Shown: in pieces, positions 55,453 to 64,000 of the stretch
Layout of the letters: every line of letters begins with the position of its first letter
Numbering within the stretch: the first letter of the stretch is position 1
Assembly (NCBI RefSeq): GCF_021725675.1
Contig: NZ_JAKJPO010000004.1
Span: 62,001 to 126,000 of the forward strand
Reading direction: 5' to 3'
DNA: 64,000 nucleotides
DNA from: Marilutibacter chinensis
Lineage (GTDB): Bacteria; Pseudomonadota; Gammaproteobacteria; Xanthomonadales; Xanthomonadaceae
Position numbers and translations under genes: made by a program
The notes under the pieces: generated by a model
The model's input: the letters and a program-made list of their open reading frames with translations, nothing else
Database searches by the model: none
Told to the model about the DNA's origin: nothing

Positions 55453-56789
55453 AGAAATACTTCGCCTGTGCCCTTGCCGCGGCCCTCTTCGCGTCGTCCG
55501 TCCAGGCCCAGCAGGCGCCGCCGCAGCCGGTGCAGGGACAGACGATCGACGGGATCGTCGCCATCGTCGACGAGGACGTGATCCTGCGCAGCGAGCTCGA
55601 TCGCGCGGCCGCCAACATCCTCGCCCAGTACGCGGGCCGCGAAGGCCAGCTGCCGCCGCGCGACGTGCTGGAACGCCAGGTGCTCGAGCGGCTGGTCCTG
55701 GTCAAGCTGCAGGTCGCGCGCGCCGAAGGCACCGGGGTCCGGGTCAACAACCAGGAAATCGATGGCGCGATCGCCAACATCGCCGGCCAGAACGGCATCA
55801 GCGTCGACCAGCTGAGCCGCCAGCTCGCCCGCGATGGCACTTCCTACGAGGAATTCCGCCAGTCGGTCCGCGACGAGCTGATGGTGCAGAAGCTGCGCCA
55901 GCGCTACGCGCAGTCCCGGATCTCGGTCAGCGATGCCGAGATCGACGCCGCGATGGAAGCCCAGCAGGCCGGCGGCGCGCAGTACCACCTCGCCCACATC
56001 CTGGTCGCGCTGCCGGACGGCGCCACCCCCGAGCAGATCGACACCGCGCAACGCAAGATCGAGGGCATCAAGGGCCTGCTCGACCGTGGCGAGATGGATT
56101 TCGCCGCCGCCGCGGTCCGCTATTCGGACAGTCCGAACGCCCTCGAGGGCGGCGACCTGGGCTGGCGCAGCCTGGACGAGATTCCCAGCGCCTTCGTGCA
56201 GATGGTCCGCAACATGGCGCCCGGTGCGGTCAGCCAGCCGCTGCGCGGTCCCAGCGGATTCCAGTTGCTGCAGATGGTCGAGACCCGCGACGCCGACGCG
56301 GCCGGCGACCAGATGGTCACCCAGTACAAGGCGCGCCACATCCTGATCCGGGTCGACGAGAACACCAGCGACGCCGAGGCGAAGGCCAGGATCGACACCC
56401 TCGCCGCACGGCTGGCTGGCGGCGCCGACTTCGAGACGCTGGCCCGCGAAGAGTCGCAGGACCTCAACAGCAAGAGTCGGGGCGGCGATCTGGGCTGGTT
56501 CAACGCCGATGCGTTCGGGCTCGAGTTCGGCGGCCAGGTCACCCGCCTCGCCGACGGCCAGGTCTCGGCCCCGTTCCGCTCCTCGACCGGTTGGCACATC
56601 GTCGAGCGCACCGGCAGCCGCCAGACCAACGTCACCGACCAGAACCGCCGCAACCAGATCGCGGAGACGATCGGCCGGCGCAAGCTGGAGGACGAATGGA
56701 ACCGCTTCCTGCGCGAGCTGCGCGGCGAGGCCTACGTCGACCTGCGGGTCGGCCAGCCGGCCGCGACCGACGCCTCCAGCGGCGGCTGA
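55449..56789 (+). CDS. surA: periplasmic chaperone and peptidyl-prolyl isomerase SurA
   Basis: Encodes 446 residues. A signal peptide (residues 1-20) is followed by a helical SurA N-domain with the IVAIVDEDVILRSELD start, then two PpiC-type parvulin domains at about 170-270 and 290-390 (QYHLAHILVALPD; YKARHILIRVDENTSD). It folds outer membrane proteins. Its start overlaps the lptD stop, giving translational coupling. The C-terminal helix closes the N-domain as usual. Confidence 0.97.
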   Translation: MKKYFACALAAALFASSVQAQQAPPQPVQGQTIDGIVAIVDEDVILRSELDRAAANILAQYAGREGQLPPRDVLERQVLERLVLVKLQVARAEGTGVRVNNQEIDGAIANIAGQNGISVDQLSRQLARDGTSYEEFRQSVRDELMVQKLRQRYAQSRISVSDAEIDAAMEAQQAGGAQYHLAHILVALPDGATPEQIDTAQRKIEGIKGLLDRGEMDFAAAAVRYSDSPNALEGGDLGWRSLDEIPSAFVQMVRNMAPGAVSQPLRGPSGFQLLQMVETRDADAAGDQMVTQYKARHILIRVDENTSDAEAKARIDTLAARLAGGADFETLAREESQDLNSKSRGGDLGWFNADAFGLEFGGQVTRLADGQVSAPFRSSTGWHIVERTGSRQTNVTDQNRRNQIAETIGRRKLEDEWNRFLRELRGEAYVDLRVGQPAATDASSGG

Positions 56790-56929
56790 ACCCGTCGCTG
56801 GCCGGCCGCACGTCCGGCTGCGTGCAGGACGCAGATTATCGGGCGCCGGCCTGGAAGCCGCGAGGCTGACCGTTACCGGCGGAACACGTTCGCGAAGCCG
56901 CGACTGACAGGCACCCAGCGGGACACTCC

Positions 56930-57955
56930 TTGGCCGCACCGACCGCAACCGTCTCCGCCTCCCTGCCCCGGCTCGCGCTGGTGCCCGGCGAGCCGGCCGG
57001 CGTCGGACCAGAGCTGTGCGTCCGCCTCGCCCAACGCACGCGCGACTACCGCCTGACCGTCTTCGGCGACGCCGGGGTCCTGCATGCCGCGGCCGCGCGC
57101 CTCGGCCTGCCGCTGACACTGGTAGATGCGCGCGGGGGCTCGGCCACACCGGGCGAGCTCGCCATCGTCGAGATTCCGAACGAAGCGGATGCCGTGCCCG
57201 GCGCCCCGGACGCCCGCAATGCCGTGGCGGTGATCGGCGCACTCGAGCGCGCCGCCCACGGCTGCCTGGCCGGCGACTACGACGGTCTGGTCACCGGTCC
57301 CGTACACAAGGCCGTGATCAACGAGGGCGGCATCGCCTACACCGGCACCACCGAGCTGCTGGCCGCCCAGGCCGGCTGCGACGTGGTGATGATGCTGGCC
57401 AACGACATCGTCCGTGTCGCCCTGGCAACCACCCATCTGCCACTGCGCGAGGTCGCCGACGCGATCACGCCTGCCGCGCTGGAGCGAACCCTGCGCATCC
57501 TGCACCGGGCCCTCCACGACGACTTCAGGCTGCCCGATCCGGTCATCGCCGTGCTCGGGCTCAATCCGCACGCAGGCGAAGCCGGACATCTCGGCGGCGA
57601 GGAGATCGCCGTGATCGAGCCGACCCTGGCCGCGCTGCGCCACGAAGGCCTGCAGCTGCAGGGCCCGCTGCCGGCCGATACCGCGTTCCTGCCCGGGAAG
57701 CTGCGCGGATACGATGCGGTGCTGGCGATGTACCACGACCAGGGCCTGCCGGTGCTGAAGTACAGCGGCTTCGAGCAGGCGGTCAACATCACCCTCGGAC
57801 TGCCCTATCCGCGGGTCGCGGTCGACCACGGCACCGCGCTCGACCTCGCCGGCCGCGGCATCGCCGATCCTTCCAGCCTGTTCGCCGCCGCCGACACCTG
57901 TGCGCGGATGGCGATCGCACGGAAGGCGGCATCGGCCACGGACCCGCACGGATGA
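56930..57955 (+). CDS. pdxA: 4-hydroxythreonine-4-phosphate dehydrogenase PdxA (TTG start)
   Basis: Encodes 341 residues. PdxA oxidises 4-phosphohydroxy-L-threonine in pyridoxal phosphate synthesis. LALVPGEPAGVGPELCVRLA at the start, LVTGPVHKAVINEGG and AMYHDQGLPVLKYSGFEQAV hold the metal and substrate ligands. No ATG precedes the conserved N-terminus in frame; the TTG at 56930 is the best start. The last codons overlap palindromic repeat copy D. The gap from surA is 140 bases. Confidence 0.93.
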   Translation: MAAPTATVSASLPRLALVPGEPAGVGPELCVRLAQRTRDYRLTVFGDAGVLHAAAARLGLPLTLVDARGGSATPGELAIVEIPNEADAVPGAPDARNAVAVIGALERAAHGCLAGDYDGLVTGPVHKAVINEGGIAYTGTTELLAAQAGCDVVMMLANDIVRVALATTHLPLREVADAITPAALERTLRILHRALHDDFRLPDPVIAVLGLNPHAGEAGHLGGEEIAVIEPTLAALRHEGLQLQGPLPADTAFLPGKLRGYDAVLAMYHDQGLPVLKYSGFEQAVNITLGLPYPRVAVDHGTALDLAGRGIADPSSLFAAADTCARMAIARKAASATDPHG

Positions 57956-57965
57956 GCACGGGCAG
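57934..57965. repeat. palindromic repeat half-copy D at the pdxA end
   Basis: GGCCACGGACCCGCACGGAT followed by GAGCACGGGCAG resembles one arm of copies A and C. It overlaps the final codons and stop of pdxA, so a repeat appears to supply the end of the coding sequence. No opposing arm is clear. Confidence 0.45.
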
Positions 57966-58024
57966 ACCTCGACCCGGCCCATTCGCATGACCCGCGCCCG
58001 CAAACGTCGACCGACCCTCTCGCC

Positions 58025-58819
58025 ATGACCCGCCATTCCTTCACCGAGCCGCCGAAGAAGTCGTTAGGCCAGCACTTCCTGCACGAACGCGGGATCATCG
58101 ACCGCATCGTGCAGGCGGTGAACCCGCAGCCCGGGGACCGGCTGGTCGAGATCGGCCCCGGCCAGGGTGCGATCACCTTCCCGCTGCTCGACGTGCACGG
58201 CCGGCTGACCGTGATCGAGTTCGACCGCGACCTCATCTTTCCGCTGACCGAGGCCGCCCGCGCCCACGGCACGCTGAGGGTGATCCATCGCAACGTGCTC
58301 GAAGTCGACTTCACCGCGCTCGCCGGCGAGGAAGGGCCGTTGCGCCTGGTCGGCAACCTGCCCTACAACCTGTCCTCGCCGATCCTGTTCCACGCGCTGG
58401 AGCACGCCGCGGTGATCCGCGACATGACCTTCATGCTGCAGAAGGAGGTCGTCGACCGCATGGCCGCCGGCCCGGGCAGCAAGACCTACGGCCGCCTGAG
58501 CGTGATGCTGCAGGCCCACTGCGAGGTGACGCCGTTGTTCAACGTGCCGCCTGGCGCGTTCCGCCCGCCGCCGAAGGTCGATTCGGCAGTGGTGCGGCTG
58601 GTGCCGCGTCCGCCGGCGACCATCGGCATCGACGACCCGGCGCGGTTCGCCGCGGTGGTGCGCGACGCCTTCGGCCAGCGCCGCAAGACACTGCGCAACG
58701 CGCTGTCGCAGCTGTGCACGGCCGCCGAGATCGAGGCTGCCGGGATCCGTCCGGACCTGCGAGCCGAGCAGCTCGGGGTCGCCGACTTCGTGCGCCTGGC
58801 CAACGCGCTGGGCAGTTGA
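58025..58819 (+). CDS. rsmA: 16S rRNA adenine dimethyltransferase RsmA (KsgA)
   Basis: Encodes 264 residues. It dimethylates two adjacent adenines near the 3' end of 16S rRNA, a late step in ribosome assembly. [18 protein letters not shown], the SAM motif [14 protein letters not shown] and the catalytic [15 protein letters not shown] are canonical. Gene order with pdxA, apaG and apaH matches the gammaproteobacterial block. It lies 69 bases after pdxA. Confidence 0.97.
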   Translation: MTRHSFTEPPKKSLGQHFLHERGIIDRIVQAVNPQPGDRLVEIGPGQGAITFPLLDVHGRLTVIEFDRDLIFPLTEAARAHGTLRVIHRNVLEVDFTALAGEEGPLRLVGNLPYNLSSPILFHALEHAAVIRDMTFMLQKEVVDRMAAGPGSKTYGRLSVMLQAHCEVTPLFNVPPGAFRPPPKVDSAVVRLVPRPPATIGIDDPARFAAVVRDAFGQRRKTLRNALSQLCTAAEIEAAGIRPDLRAEQLGVADFVRLANALGS

Positions 58820-58863
58820 CCCGTGCACCGCTTCGCGACGGGCCCTCGCCGCCCCGCGCCGGG

Positions 58864-58869
58864 TACACT
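58864..58869 (+). promoter_or_regulatory. -10 box (TACACT), probable leaderless start of apaG
   Basis: TACACT is followed by six bases (GTCGGC) and the apaG ATG at 58876, with no ribosome site. It provides apaG-apaH with a promoter separate from rsmA. Confidence 0.45.
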
Positions 58870-58875
58870 GTCGGC

Positions 58876-59259
58876 ATGGAACGCCCCACCGAATACGCCC
58901 TCGACATCGAAGTCGCGACCCGTTACCTGGACGACCAGTCCGAACCCGAGCAGGATCGCTACGTCTTCGCCTACACCATCCACATCCGCAACCGCGGCAC
59001 GGTGCCTGCCCGCCTGCTCGCCCGCCACTGGATCATCACCGACGCCAACGGCAAGGTGCAGGAAGTCGAAGGCGAGGGCGTGGTCGGCGAGCAGCCATGG
59101 CTGCGGCCGGGCGAGGGTTTCGAATACACCTCCGGGGCGATGCTGGAGACCGACCTGGGCACGATGCAGGGCCACTACCGCATGCTCGCCGACGACGGCA
59201 CCCAGTTCGACGCGCCGATTCCCGCCTTCACCCTGACCGTGCCGCGCACGCTGCACTGA
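58876..59259 (+). CDS. apaG: ApaG protein
   Basis: Encodes 127 residues, the full ApaG length, a fibronectin-III-like fold ([57 protein letters not shown] with the conserved GxGxxP-like loop). Its role is uncertain; it accompanies apaH in many genomes and may bind nucleotides or metal. A TACACT box six bases before the ATG suggests its own leaderless transcript. Confidence 0.95.
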   Translation: MERPTEYALDIEVATRYLDDQSEPEQDRYVFAYTIHIRNRGTVPARLLARHWIITDANGKVQEVEGEGVVGEQPWLRPGEGFEYTSGAMLETDLGTMQGHYRMLADDGTQFDAPIPAFTLTVPRTLH

Positions 59260-59275
59260 TCGGGACGGCATCGGG

Positions 59276-60154
59276 ATGAGTATCTGGGCCATCGGCGATC
59301 TGCAGGGTTGCTACGACGCGACCCAACGCCTGCTGGAGAAGATCGCCTTCGACCCTGCCCGCGACCGCCTGTGGTTCTGCGGCGACCTGGTCAACCGTGG
59401 CGGCCAGTCGCTGGAGACGCTGCGGCTGGTCCATTCGCTGCGCGAGCACAGCGTCGTCGTGCTCGGCAACCACGACCTGTCGCTGCTGGCGATCGGCCAG
59501 CGCAGCGAGGAGGAGCGCCGCAAGGTCAATCCCGACCTGCAGCGGATCGTGCTGGCCGACGACCGCGACACCCTCCTCGAATGGCTGCGGATGCAGAAGC
59601 TGTGCCATGTCGACCGCCAGTTGGGCTGGATGATGGTGCACGCCGGACTGGCGCCGAAGTGGACGGTGTCGATGGCCGAACGGCATGCCCGCGAGGTCGA
59701 ACAGAAGCTGCACGGCGACCAGTACGGCCGTCTGCTGAAGGCGATGTACGGCGACGGCCCGGCGTGGAATCCGCGCCTGGCCGGCACCGACCGGCTGCGC
59801 GCGATCATCAACGTGATGACCCGGCTGCGCTACTGCACGCCTCGCGGCCGCATCTCGTTCGAGGAAAAGGGTGTGCCGGGCACCCAGCCGGCCGGCCTGT
59901 ACCCGTGGTACGAGGTGCCCGGGCGCGCCGAGCGCGACCTGAAGATCGTCTGCGGCCATTGGTCCACGCTGGGGCTGTTCATCGGCTACGGCGTGCATGC
60001 GATCGACACCGGTGCGGTCTGGGGCGGCAGGCTCACCGCGTTGCAGCTCGATTGCGAGGACCTGCGCGTGGTGCAGGTGCCCGGACGCGATCAACCGGCC
60101 TCGCCGCCGAAGCCAAGGCACAAGCCCCGTTCGCGCAACGGATATCGGCGCTGA
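59276..60154 (+). CDS. apaH: diadenosine tetraphosphatase (symmetrical) ApaH
   Basis: Encodes 292 residues of the metallophosphoesterase family. IGDLQGCYDATQRLLEK, FCGDLVNRGGQSLETLR and LGNHDLSLLAIG are the metal-binding blocks. It splits Ap4A to two ADP and also removes Np4 caps from RNA. It follows apaG by 16 bases. The C-terminal 25 residues are basic and disordered-looking (PKPRHKPRSRNGYRR). Confidence 0.96.
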   Translation: MSIWAIGDLQGCYDATQRLLEKIAFDPARDRLWFCGDLVNRGGQSLETLRLVHSLREHSVVVLGNHDLSLLAIGQRSEEERRKVNPDLQRIVLADDRDTLLEWLRMQKLCHVDRQLGWMMVHAGLAPKWTVSMAERHAREVEQKLHGDQYGRLLKAMYGDGPAWNPRLAGTDRLRAIINVMTRLRYCTPRGRISFEEKGVPGTQPAGLYPWYEVPGRAERDLKIVCGHWSTLGLFIGYGVHAIDTGAVWGGRLTALQLDCEDLRVVQVPGRDQPASPPKPRHKPRSRNGYRR

Positions 60155-60212
60155 AGCCGTGCCCGCGGACGACTCCCGCCGGCGGGCCGCTGCAGGGCAT
60201 CGATGGCCGCTG

Positions 60213-60905
60213 ATGGCAGGCGCACTGGTCGCCGCGGCCGCATCGCTGGCGGCGATCGGCCTGTATCCGCCCGCGCCTGCTCCCGCCTCCGCTCCCTCTT
60301 CCGCTCCGACACCGGTAGCGGCTCCGACTCCGGCCACGATGGGCTCCGCATCGCCGGCCATGCCCACCACCCCGTCGTTGCCGGCCGGCGACGTTCCCCG
60401 GCGGGTGCATGAAGCGCGCTCCCGCATCGGCCGGACCCGCTTCTACGATCCGGCCTATGTCGCGCTGGACTACCCCGGTGGCGACGTCGCCGGGGACCGC
60501 GGCGTCTGCAGCGACGTGGTGATACGTGCGCTGCGCGCGGAAGGCCTGGACCTTCAGCAGGCGGTCCACGAGGACATGCGCCTGCATTTCGAAGCCTATC
60601 CCCAGCACTGGGGCCTGCGTGGCCCCGATCGCAACATCGATCATCGTCGCGTACCCAACCTGCAGCGATGGTTCGAACGCCAGGGCTGGTCGCTGCCGCC
60701 GCAGGCGCAGGCGGACGCCTACCTGCCCGGCGATCTGGTGACCTGGACGCTGCCCGGCGGCCTGCCGCACATCGGGATCGTCTCCGACCGGAGCGGCGCC
60801 GACGGCGTTCCGCTGGTCATCCACAACATCGGACGCGGTACCCGCGAGGAAAACGTGCTGTTCGCCTATCCGATAGCCGGGCACTACCGTCCCGACATCG
60901 ACTGA
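60213..60905 (+). CDS. DUF1287 exported protein
   Basis: Encodes 230 residues from the ATG at 60213; a GTG at 60159, just past the apaH stop, would add 18. An export signal (LMAGALVAAAASLAAIGLY) is followed by a Pro/Ala/Ser-rich linker and a DUF1287 domain. DRGVCSDVVIRALRAEGLD carries the Cys and LPHIGIVSDRSG the His of an NlpC/P60-like catalytic pair, so it may be a cell-wall hydrolase. The C-terminus overlaps the convergent folA by 22 bases. Confidence 0.82.
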   Translation: MAGALVAAAASLAAIGLYPPAPAPASAPSSAPTPVAAPTPATMGSASPAMPTTPSLPAGDVPRRVHEARSRIGRTRFYDPAYVALDYPGGDVAGDRGVCSDVVIRALRAEGLDLQQAVHEDMRLHFEAYPQHWGLRGPDRNIDHRRVPNLQRWFERQGWSLPPQAQADAYLPGDLVTWTLPGGLPHIGIVSDRSGADGVPLVIHNIGRGTREENVLFAYPIAGHYRPDID

Positions 60906-61429
60906 GTGCCCCTCGACCGGCCCGGCTCCAAGGGCGCGCAGGCGGTACGGGCGTAATCGACGAACTCGAATGCGAAGGCATGGCGCGCATCGGCCGGATG
61001 CGGTTCGCGCGACAGCACCTGCCACCGGCCCGTGTCGAAGCGCGGGAAGAACGCATCGGCACCCTCGACCTCGGTATCGACATGGGTCAGGTGCATCCGC
61101 GTCGCTGCAGGCAGGCACAACGCATAGACCTCGCCGCCGCCGATCACGCACAACGAGTCGGCACCGTCCACCTCCGCCAGCGACCGCGCCTCATCGACGC
61201 TGACGACCGCCTCCATCCCCGCGAACGGTACCCGTCCGCTTCGGGTCAGCACCAGGTTGCGTCGTCCCGGCAGCGCACGTCCGAGCGACTCCGCGGTCCT
61301 GCGCCCCATCAGCAGCGGCCGTCCGAGCGTCAGCGCCTTGAACCGCTTCAGGTCGTCCGGCAGCCGCCACGGCAACGCATTGCCCCTGCCGATCGCATGG
61401 CGGCGGTCAAGCGCGGCGATCAGGATCAT
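60884..61429 (-). CDS. folA: dihydrofolate reductase
   Basis: Encodes 181 residues. It reduces dihydrofolate to tetrahydrofolate with NADPH. MILIAALDRRHAIGRGNALP is the canonical start, with WRLPDDLKRFKALTLGRPLL, MGRRTAESLGRALPGRRNLV and CVIGGGEVYALCLP. ATGs at 61429 and 61435 are alternatives; 61429 matches the family. The C-terminus is 15-20 residues longer than in E. coli. It is oriented with thyA and lgt, whose product it serves. Confidence 0.95.
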   Translation of the reverse strand: MILIAALDRRHAIGRGNALPWRLPDDLKRFKALTLGRPLLMGRRTAESLGRALPGRRNLVLTRSGRVPFAGMEAVVSVDEARSLAEVDGADSLCVIGGGEVYALCLPAATRMHLTHVDTEVEGADAFFPRFDTGRWQVLSREPHPADARHAFAFEFVDYARTACAPLEPGRSRGTQSMSGR

Positions 61430-61727
61430 CTGCATCTGGATGCAATTCCGTATAGATCGACATCGCATGCTCGCGCGACGAGACCGCCAGCCACACGACC
61501 AGCAGATAGAGCGCCACGAACGCCAGCGCCTCGCGGGGCGGAATGCCGTTCATCGCTTCGAGCAGGGAAGATGTCTCGTCGCCGGGAGTCGCCAGGGCGC
61601 GGAACACGGCGCCCAGAGGTGCCAGCAGGAGGGTGGCGGTCAGGCCGATGACCAGCCCATTCGACAAGGTGAAGAGCGAATCGGCAAATTTCTCGCGCGA
61701 TTTCGACGAATGTTTCCGACGAGCCAT
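61407..61727 (-). CDS. small membrane protein overlapping folA
   Basis: Encodes 106 residues with a basic N-terminus (MARRKHSSKSREKFADSLF) and two membrane segments at about 20-44 and 66-84. Its end overlaps the folA start by 23 bases. It lies between thyA and folA on the same strand and is probably co-transcribed. I do not recognise a family. The composition and strand are those of a real gene, but no ribosome site is strong. Confidence 0.6.
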   Translation of the reverse strand: MARRKHSSKSREKFADSLFTLSNGLVIGLTATLLLAPLGAVFRALATPGDETSSLLEAMNGIPPREALAFVALYLLVVWLAVSSREHAMSIYTELHPDADDPDRRA

Positions 61728-61795
61728 GGCGCATCGATCCGGATCAAGAGTGCGTGGAATGGTCGATCATCGCGTTCTCATGCCACGAGACGCGC

Positions 61796-62590
61796 TCACA
61801 CCGCGACCGGCGCCTTGATCGCCGGGTGCGGGTCGTAATCCTCGATCGCGATGTCGTCGTAGCGAAAACCGAAGATGTCGCCCACCTCCGGGTTCAGCAC
61901 CAGCCGCGGCAGGTCGCGCGGCTCGCGCGAAAGCTGTTCGCGCGCCTGCTCGAAGTGGTTCGAGTACAGGTGCGCATCGCCGAGCGTATGCACGAAGTCG
62001 CCGACGCCCAGTCCGCACACCTGCGCGACCATGTGGGTCAGCAGCGCATAGCTGGCGATGTTGAACGGCACGCCGAGGAAGATGTCGCCGCTGCGCTGGT
62101 ACAGCTGACAGCTCAGCTTTCCGTCCACCACGTAGAACTGGAACATCGTGTGGCAGGGCATCAGCGCCATCCGCGGCAGATCGGTGACGTTCCACGCACT
62201 GACGATCAGCCGGCGCGAATCGGGATTGCGCTTGATCTCCTCGACCACCCAGCTGATCTGGTCGATGCCGCCGTCCCTGCCATTGCCCCAGTGCCGCCAC
62301 TGGTGGCCGTAGACCGGGCCCAGCTCGCCGTTGGCATCGGCCCATTCGTCCCAGATCGAGACCTTGTTGTCCTTCAGGTAGCCGATGTTGGTGTCGCCCT
62401 GCAGGAACCACAGCAGCTCGTGGATGATCGAGCGCAGGTGCAGCTTCTTGGTGGTGACCAGCGGAAAGCCCTGGCTGAGGTCGAAGCGCATCTGCCAGCC
62501 GAACACGCTGCGGGTGCCGGTACCGGTCCGGTCGGCCTTGTCGGTGCCGTGCTCGAGGACGTGGCGAAGCAGGTCGAGATATGCGCGCAT
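61796..62590 (-). CDS. thyA: thymidylate synthase
   Basis: Encodes 264 residues, the same as E. coli ThyA. It makes dTMP from dUMP with methylene-tetrahydrofolate. [14 protein letters not shown] carries the catalytic Cys, and [16 protein letters not shown] and [16 protein letters not shown] are conserved. It lies 6 bases after lgt, forming the usual lgt-thyA operon, with folA close behind to recycle the dihydrofolate produced. Confidence 0.97.
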   Translation of the reverse strand: MRAYLDLLRHVLEHGTDKADRTGTGTRSVFGWQMRFDLSQGFPLVTTKKLHLRSIIHELLWFLQGDTNIGYLKDNKVSIWDEWADANGELGPVYGHQWRHWGNGRDGGIDQISWVVEEIKRNPDSRRLIVSAWNVTDLPRMALMPCHTMFQFYVVDGKLSCQLYQRSGDIFLGVPFNIASYALLTHMVAQVCGLGVGDFVHTLGDAHLYSNHFEQAREQLSREPRDLPRLVLNPEVGDIFGFRYDDIAIEDYDPHPAIKAPVAV

Positions 62591-62596
62591 CGGTTC

Positions 62597-63478
62597 CTAC
62601 TCCGTAGCCGCGGCCGCGGCCGGCTGCAGGGTCGGCGAGCGCCGCGACAGCCACAGCCAGAACAGACCGAGCGCGATCAGCGGCAGGCTCAGCACCTGGC
62701 CCATCGTCAGCCAGTCGAACGCAAGATAGCCGAGCTGCGCATCGGGCACGCGCACGAACTCGACCAGGAAGCGGAAGCAGCCGTAAAGCAGCGCGAACAT
62801 GCCGGCCACCGCGTAACGCGGCCGCGGGCGGCTGGAGAACCACCACAGCACCACGAACATCACCAGCCCCTCCAGGCACGCCTGGTACAGCTGCGACGGA
62901 TGGCGGGCGAACGCGTCGAGGGCGCCGTTCGCATGCAGGCTGCGCAGTTGCTCCAGCGGCAGGTTCGCGTACTGGCCGGGCAGCGCGCCGGGAAACACCA
63001 CGCCCCAGTCCGCGCCGGTCGGCTTGCCCCACAACTCGCCGCCGATGTAGTTGCCCAGCCGGCCGAAACCCAGCCCCGGCGGCACCAGCGGGGCGACGAA
63101 ATCCGTCACGTCGAAGAAATGCAGGCCGTTGCGCCGGGCCCACCACAATGCCGCGACCATCACGCCAGCCAGGCCGCCATGGAAGCTCATCCCGCCTTCC
63201 CAGATGCGGAACAGCATCAGCGGGTCGCGGACCAGTTCGGAGAACCCGTAGAAGAACACATAGCCCAGGCGACCGCCCAGCACCACACCGATCATCGCGT
63301 AGAACAGCAGATCTCCGAACCCCTGCTCGTCGACGCCGGGCAGGCGACCCGCACGGATCCTCCGGCGCCCGAGCCACCATGCGGTCACGAATCCCAGCAG
63401 GTACATGATGCCGTACCAGTGGACCTTCAGCGGACCCAGCCCGAAGGCGATCGGGTCGATCTGGTGCAGGACGATCAT
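62597..63478 (-). CDS. lgt: prolipoprotein diacylglyceryl transferase
   Basis: Encodes 293 residues with about seven membrane helices. It transfers diacylglycerol to the lipobox Cys of prolipoproteins, such as those encoded at 7835, 40894 and 45500. [20 protein letters not shown] is the HGG motif and [20 protein letters not shown] the conserved Lgt signature. It starts the lgt-thyA operon on the minus strand. Confidence 0.96.
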   Translation of the reverse strand: MIVLHQIDPIAFGLGPLKVHWYGIMYLLGFVTAWWLGRRRIRAGRLPGVDEQGFGDLLFYAMIGVVLGGRLGYVFFYGFSELVRDPLMLFRIWEGGMSFHGGLAGVMVAALWWARRNGLHFFDVTDFVAPLVPPGLGFGRLGNYIGGELWGKPTGADWGVVFPGALPGQYANLPLEQLRSLHANGALDAFARHPSQLYQACLEGLVMFVVLWWFSSRPRPRYAVAGMFALLYGCFRFLVEFVRVPDAQLGYLAFDWLTMGQVLSLPLIALGLFWLWLSRRSPTLQPAAAAATE

Positions 63479-63635
63479 GCGGACGGCGGGCTCCGGTCGA
63501 CGGCTGGGCCCCTATTGTGCCCGAGCGGGAAGACGGATCGGCAGCGCCCCGGCCCGGAGCCGCCCCGAACCGCATCGCCGCATGCGTCAGAAGCCCTGCG
63601 GCAGACGCCCCGTGCGGGCTGCAACGGACGCATGT

Positions 63636-64000
63636 TCAGAGCAGATGCGGGTCGTCCGGCAGCTCGTTGGCATCGATGTCGCCGTCCTCGCGCGGAAAGT
63701 GCCGGGCGACCATATCCGACAGCGCCTCGATGCCGGCGACCACCGCCGCCTCCGGCTCCCCGGCCCTCAACCGGTTCTCGATCAACTGGCAGACGCCGCG
63801 CCACTGTTCCTCGCTGACCCGGCCATCGAAGCCCCGGTCGGCGACGATCTCGATGCGATGGTCGGCCAGCAGCAGATACAGCAGCACGCCGTTGTTGGCG
63901 GCCGTGTCCCATACCCGCAGACGCGCGAACACGTCCAGCGCCTCGGCACGGGCGTCGACGCCGCGCCAGACGAGTCCCGGAGCCAGCGCAGACTCGACCG
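63636..64000 (-). CDS. TPM-domain protein, N-terminus beyond the window
   Basis: The C-terminal part of a gene that continues past base 64000. The visible 121 or so residues match the TPM (YgcG/TLP18.3-like) domain: FARLRVWDTAANNGVLLYLL, then HRIEIVADRGFDGRVSEEQW and a VARHFPREDGDIDANELPDD end. TPM proteins are usually membrane-anchored and may act as phosphatases or chaperones. The gap of 157 bases to lgt shows no gene. Confidence 0.85.
   Translation of the reverse strand, partial: VESALAPGLVWRGVDARAEALDVFARLRVWDTAANNGVLLYLLLADHRIEIVADRGFDGRVSEEQWRGVCQLIENRLRAGEPEAAVVAGIEALSDMVARHFPREDGDIDANELPDDPHLL

Noticed and set aside
53589..56789. 1066-residue fused frame covering lptD and surA
   Set aside because: The first half is a shadow of lptD in another frame that happens to join the surA frame; only the surA part from 55449 is real.

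Overview
The window is GC-rich chromosomal DNA from a gammaproteobacterium, most likely a Xanthomonadaceae member of the Lysobacter/Luteimonas type. This rests on the gene order lptD-surA-pdxA-rsmA-apaG-apaH followed by folA, thyA and lgt, on the ahpC-ahpF-oxyR order known from Xanthomonas, and on a secreted S8 protease with PPC and P-type C-terminal domains. No rRNA, tRNA, CRISPR array, insertion sequence or prophage was seen. About 70 genes are supported, nearly all intact.

Layout. 0-2.5 kb: a small membrane protein and two tandem paralogous propeller-like proteins of unknown function. 2.9-10.8 kb: secreted alpha/beta hydrolase, moaB, an XRE regulator, ppk2, an ECF sigma factor with its membrane anti-sigma (NrsF type), then acylphosphatase, a thioredoxin lipoprotein, YihY, a WrbA-like flavoprotein and DUF2069. 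10.8-17.7 kb: a one-domain asparaginase-like protein, the S8 protease, sufT, a MocR regulator and a divergent secreted protein. 17.7-22.7 kb: pntB and pntAb are parted from pntAa by an opposite-strand cassette (repeat protein, sigma factor, likely anti-sigma, DUF3106). 22.8-29.6 kb: DUF1631, nitroreductase, 5'-3' exonuclease, Nudix hydrolase, pip, prmC. 29.7-33.4 kb: the peroxide module ahpC, ahpF, oxyR with a clear OxyR box and promoter. 33.5-41.6 kb: accessory genes, including an NHL-propeller/M23 fusion, eroded arsenic-resistance remnants and an LprI-MliC lipoprotein. 41.8-52.9 kb: msrA, apt, glnS, a deaminase, rlmM, two ubiquinone hydroxylases, a cobalamin adenosyltransferase and a histone-deacetylase-like protein. 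53-64 kb: the outer-membrane biogenesis and housekeeping block from lptD to lgt, ending in a TPM-domain protein cut by the window edge.

How the genes work together. Three regulatory modules stand out. OxyR with AhpC/AhpF handles peroxide. Two separate ECF sigma cassettes are each preceded by a similar promoter-like sequence (AACC, 15 bases, CG). Cell-envelope functions recur: LptD/SurA, Lgt, several lipoproteins, the NHL-M23 protein and the lysozyme-inhibitor fusion. Many genes have a TAnnnT hexamer 6-8 bases before the start codon and no ribosome site, which suggests leaderless mRNAs are common here.

The most unusual items are the sigma cassette inside the transhydrogenase locus, the tandem propeller pair, the NHL-M23 fusion, the decayed ars locus next to operator-like palindromes, and a dispersed palindromic repeat. 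None is proven to be a new system; each is given with a decisive test.
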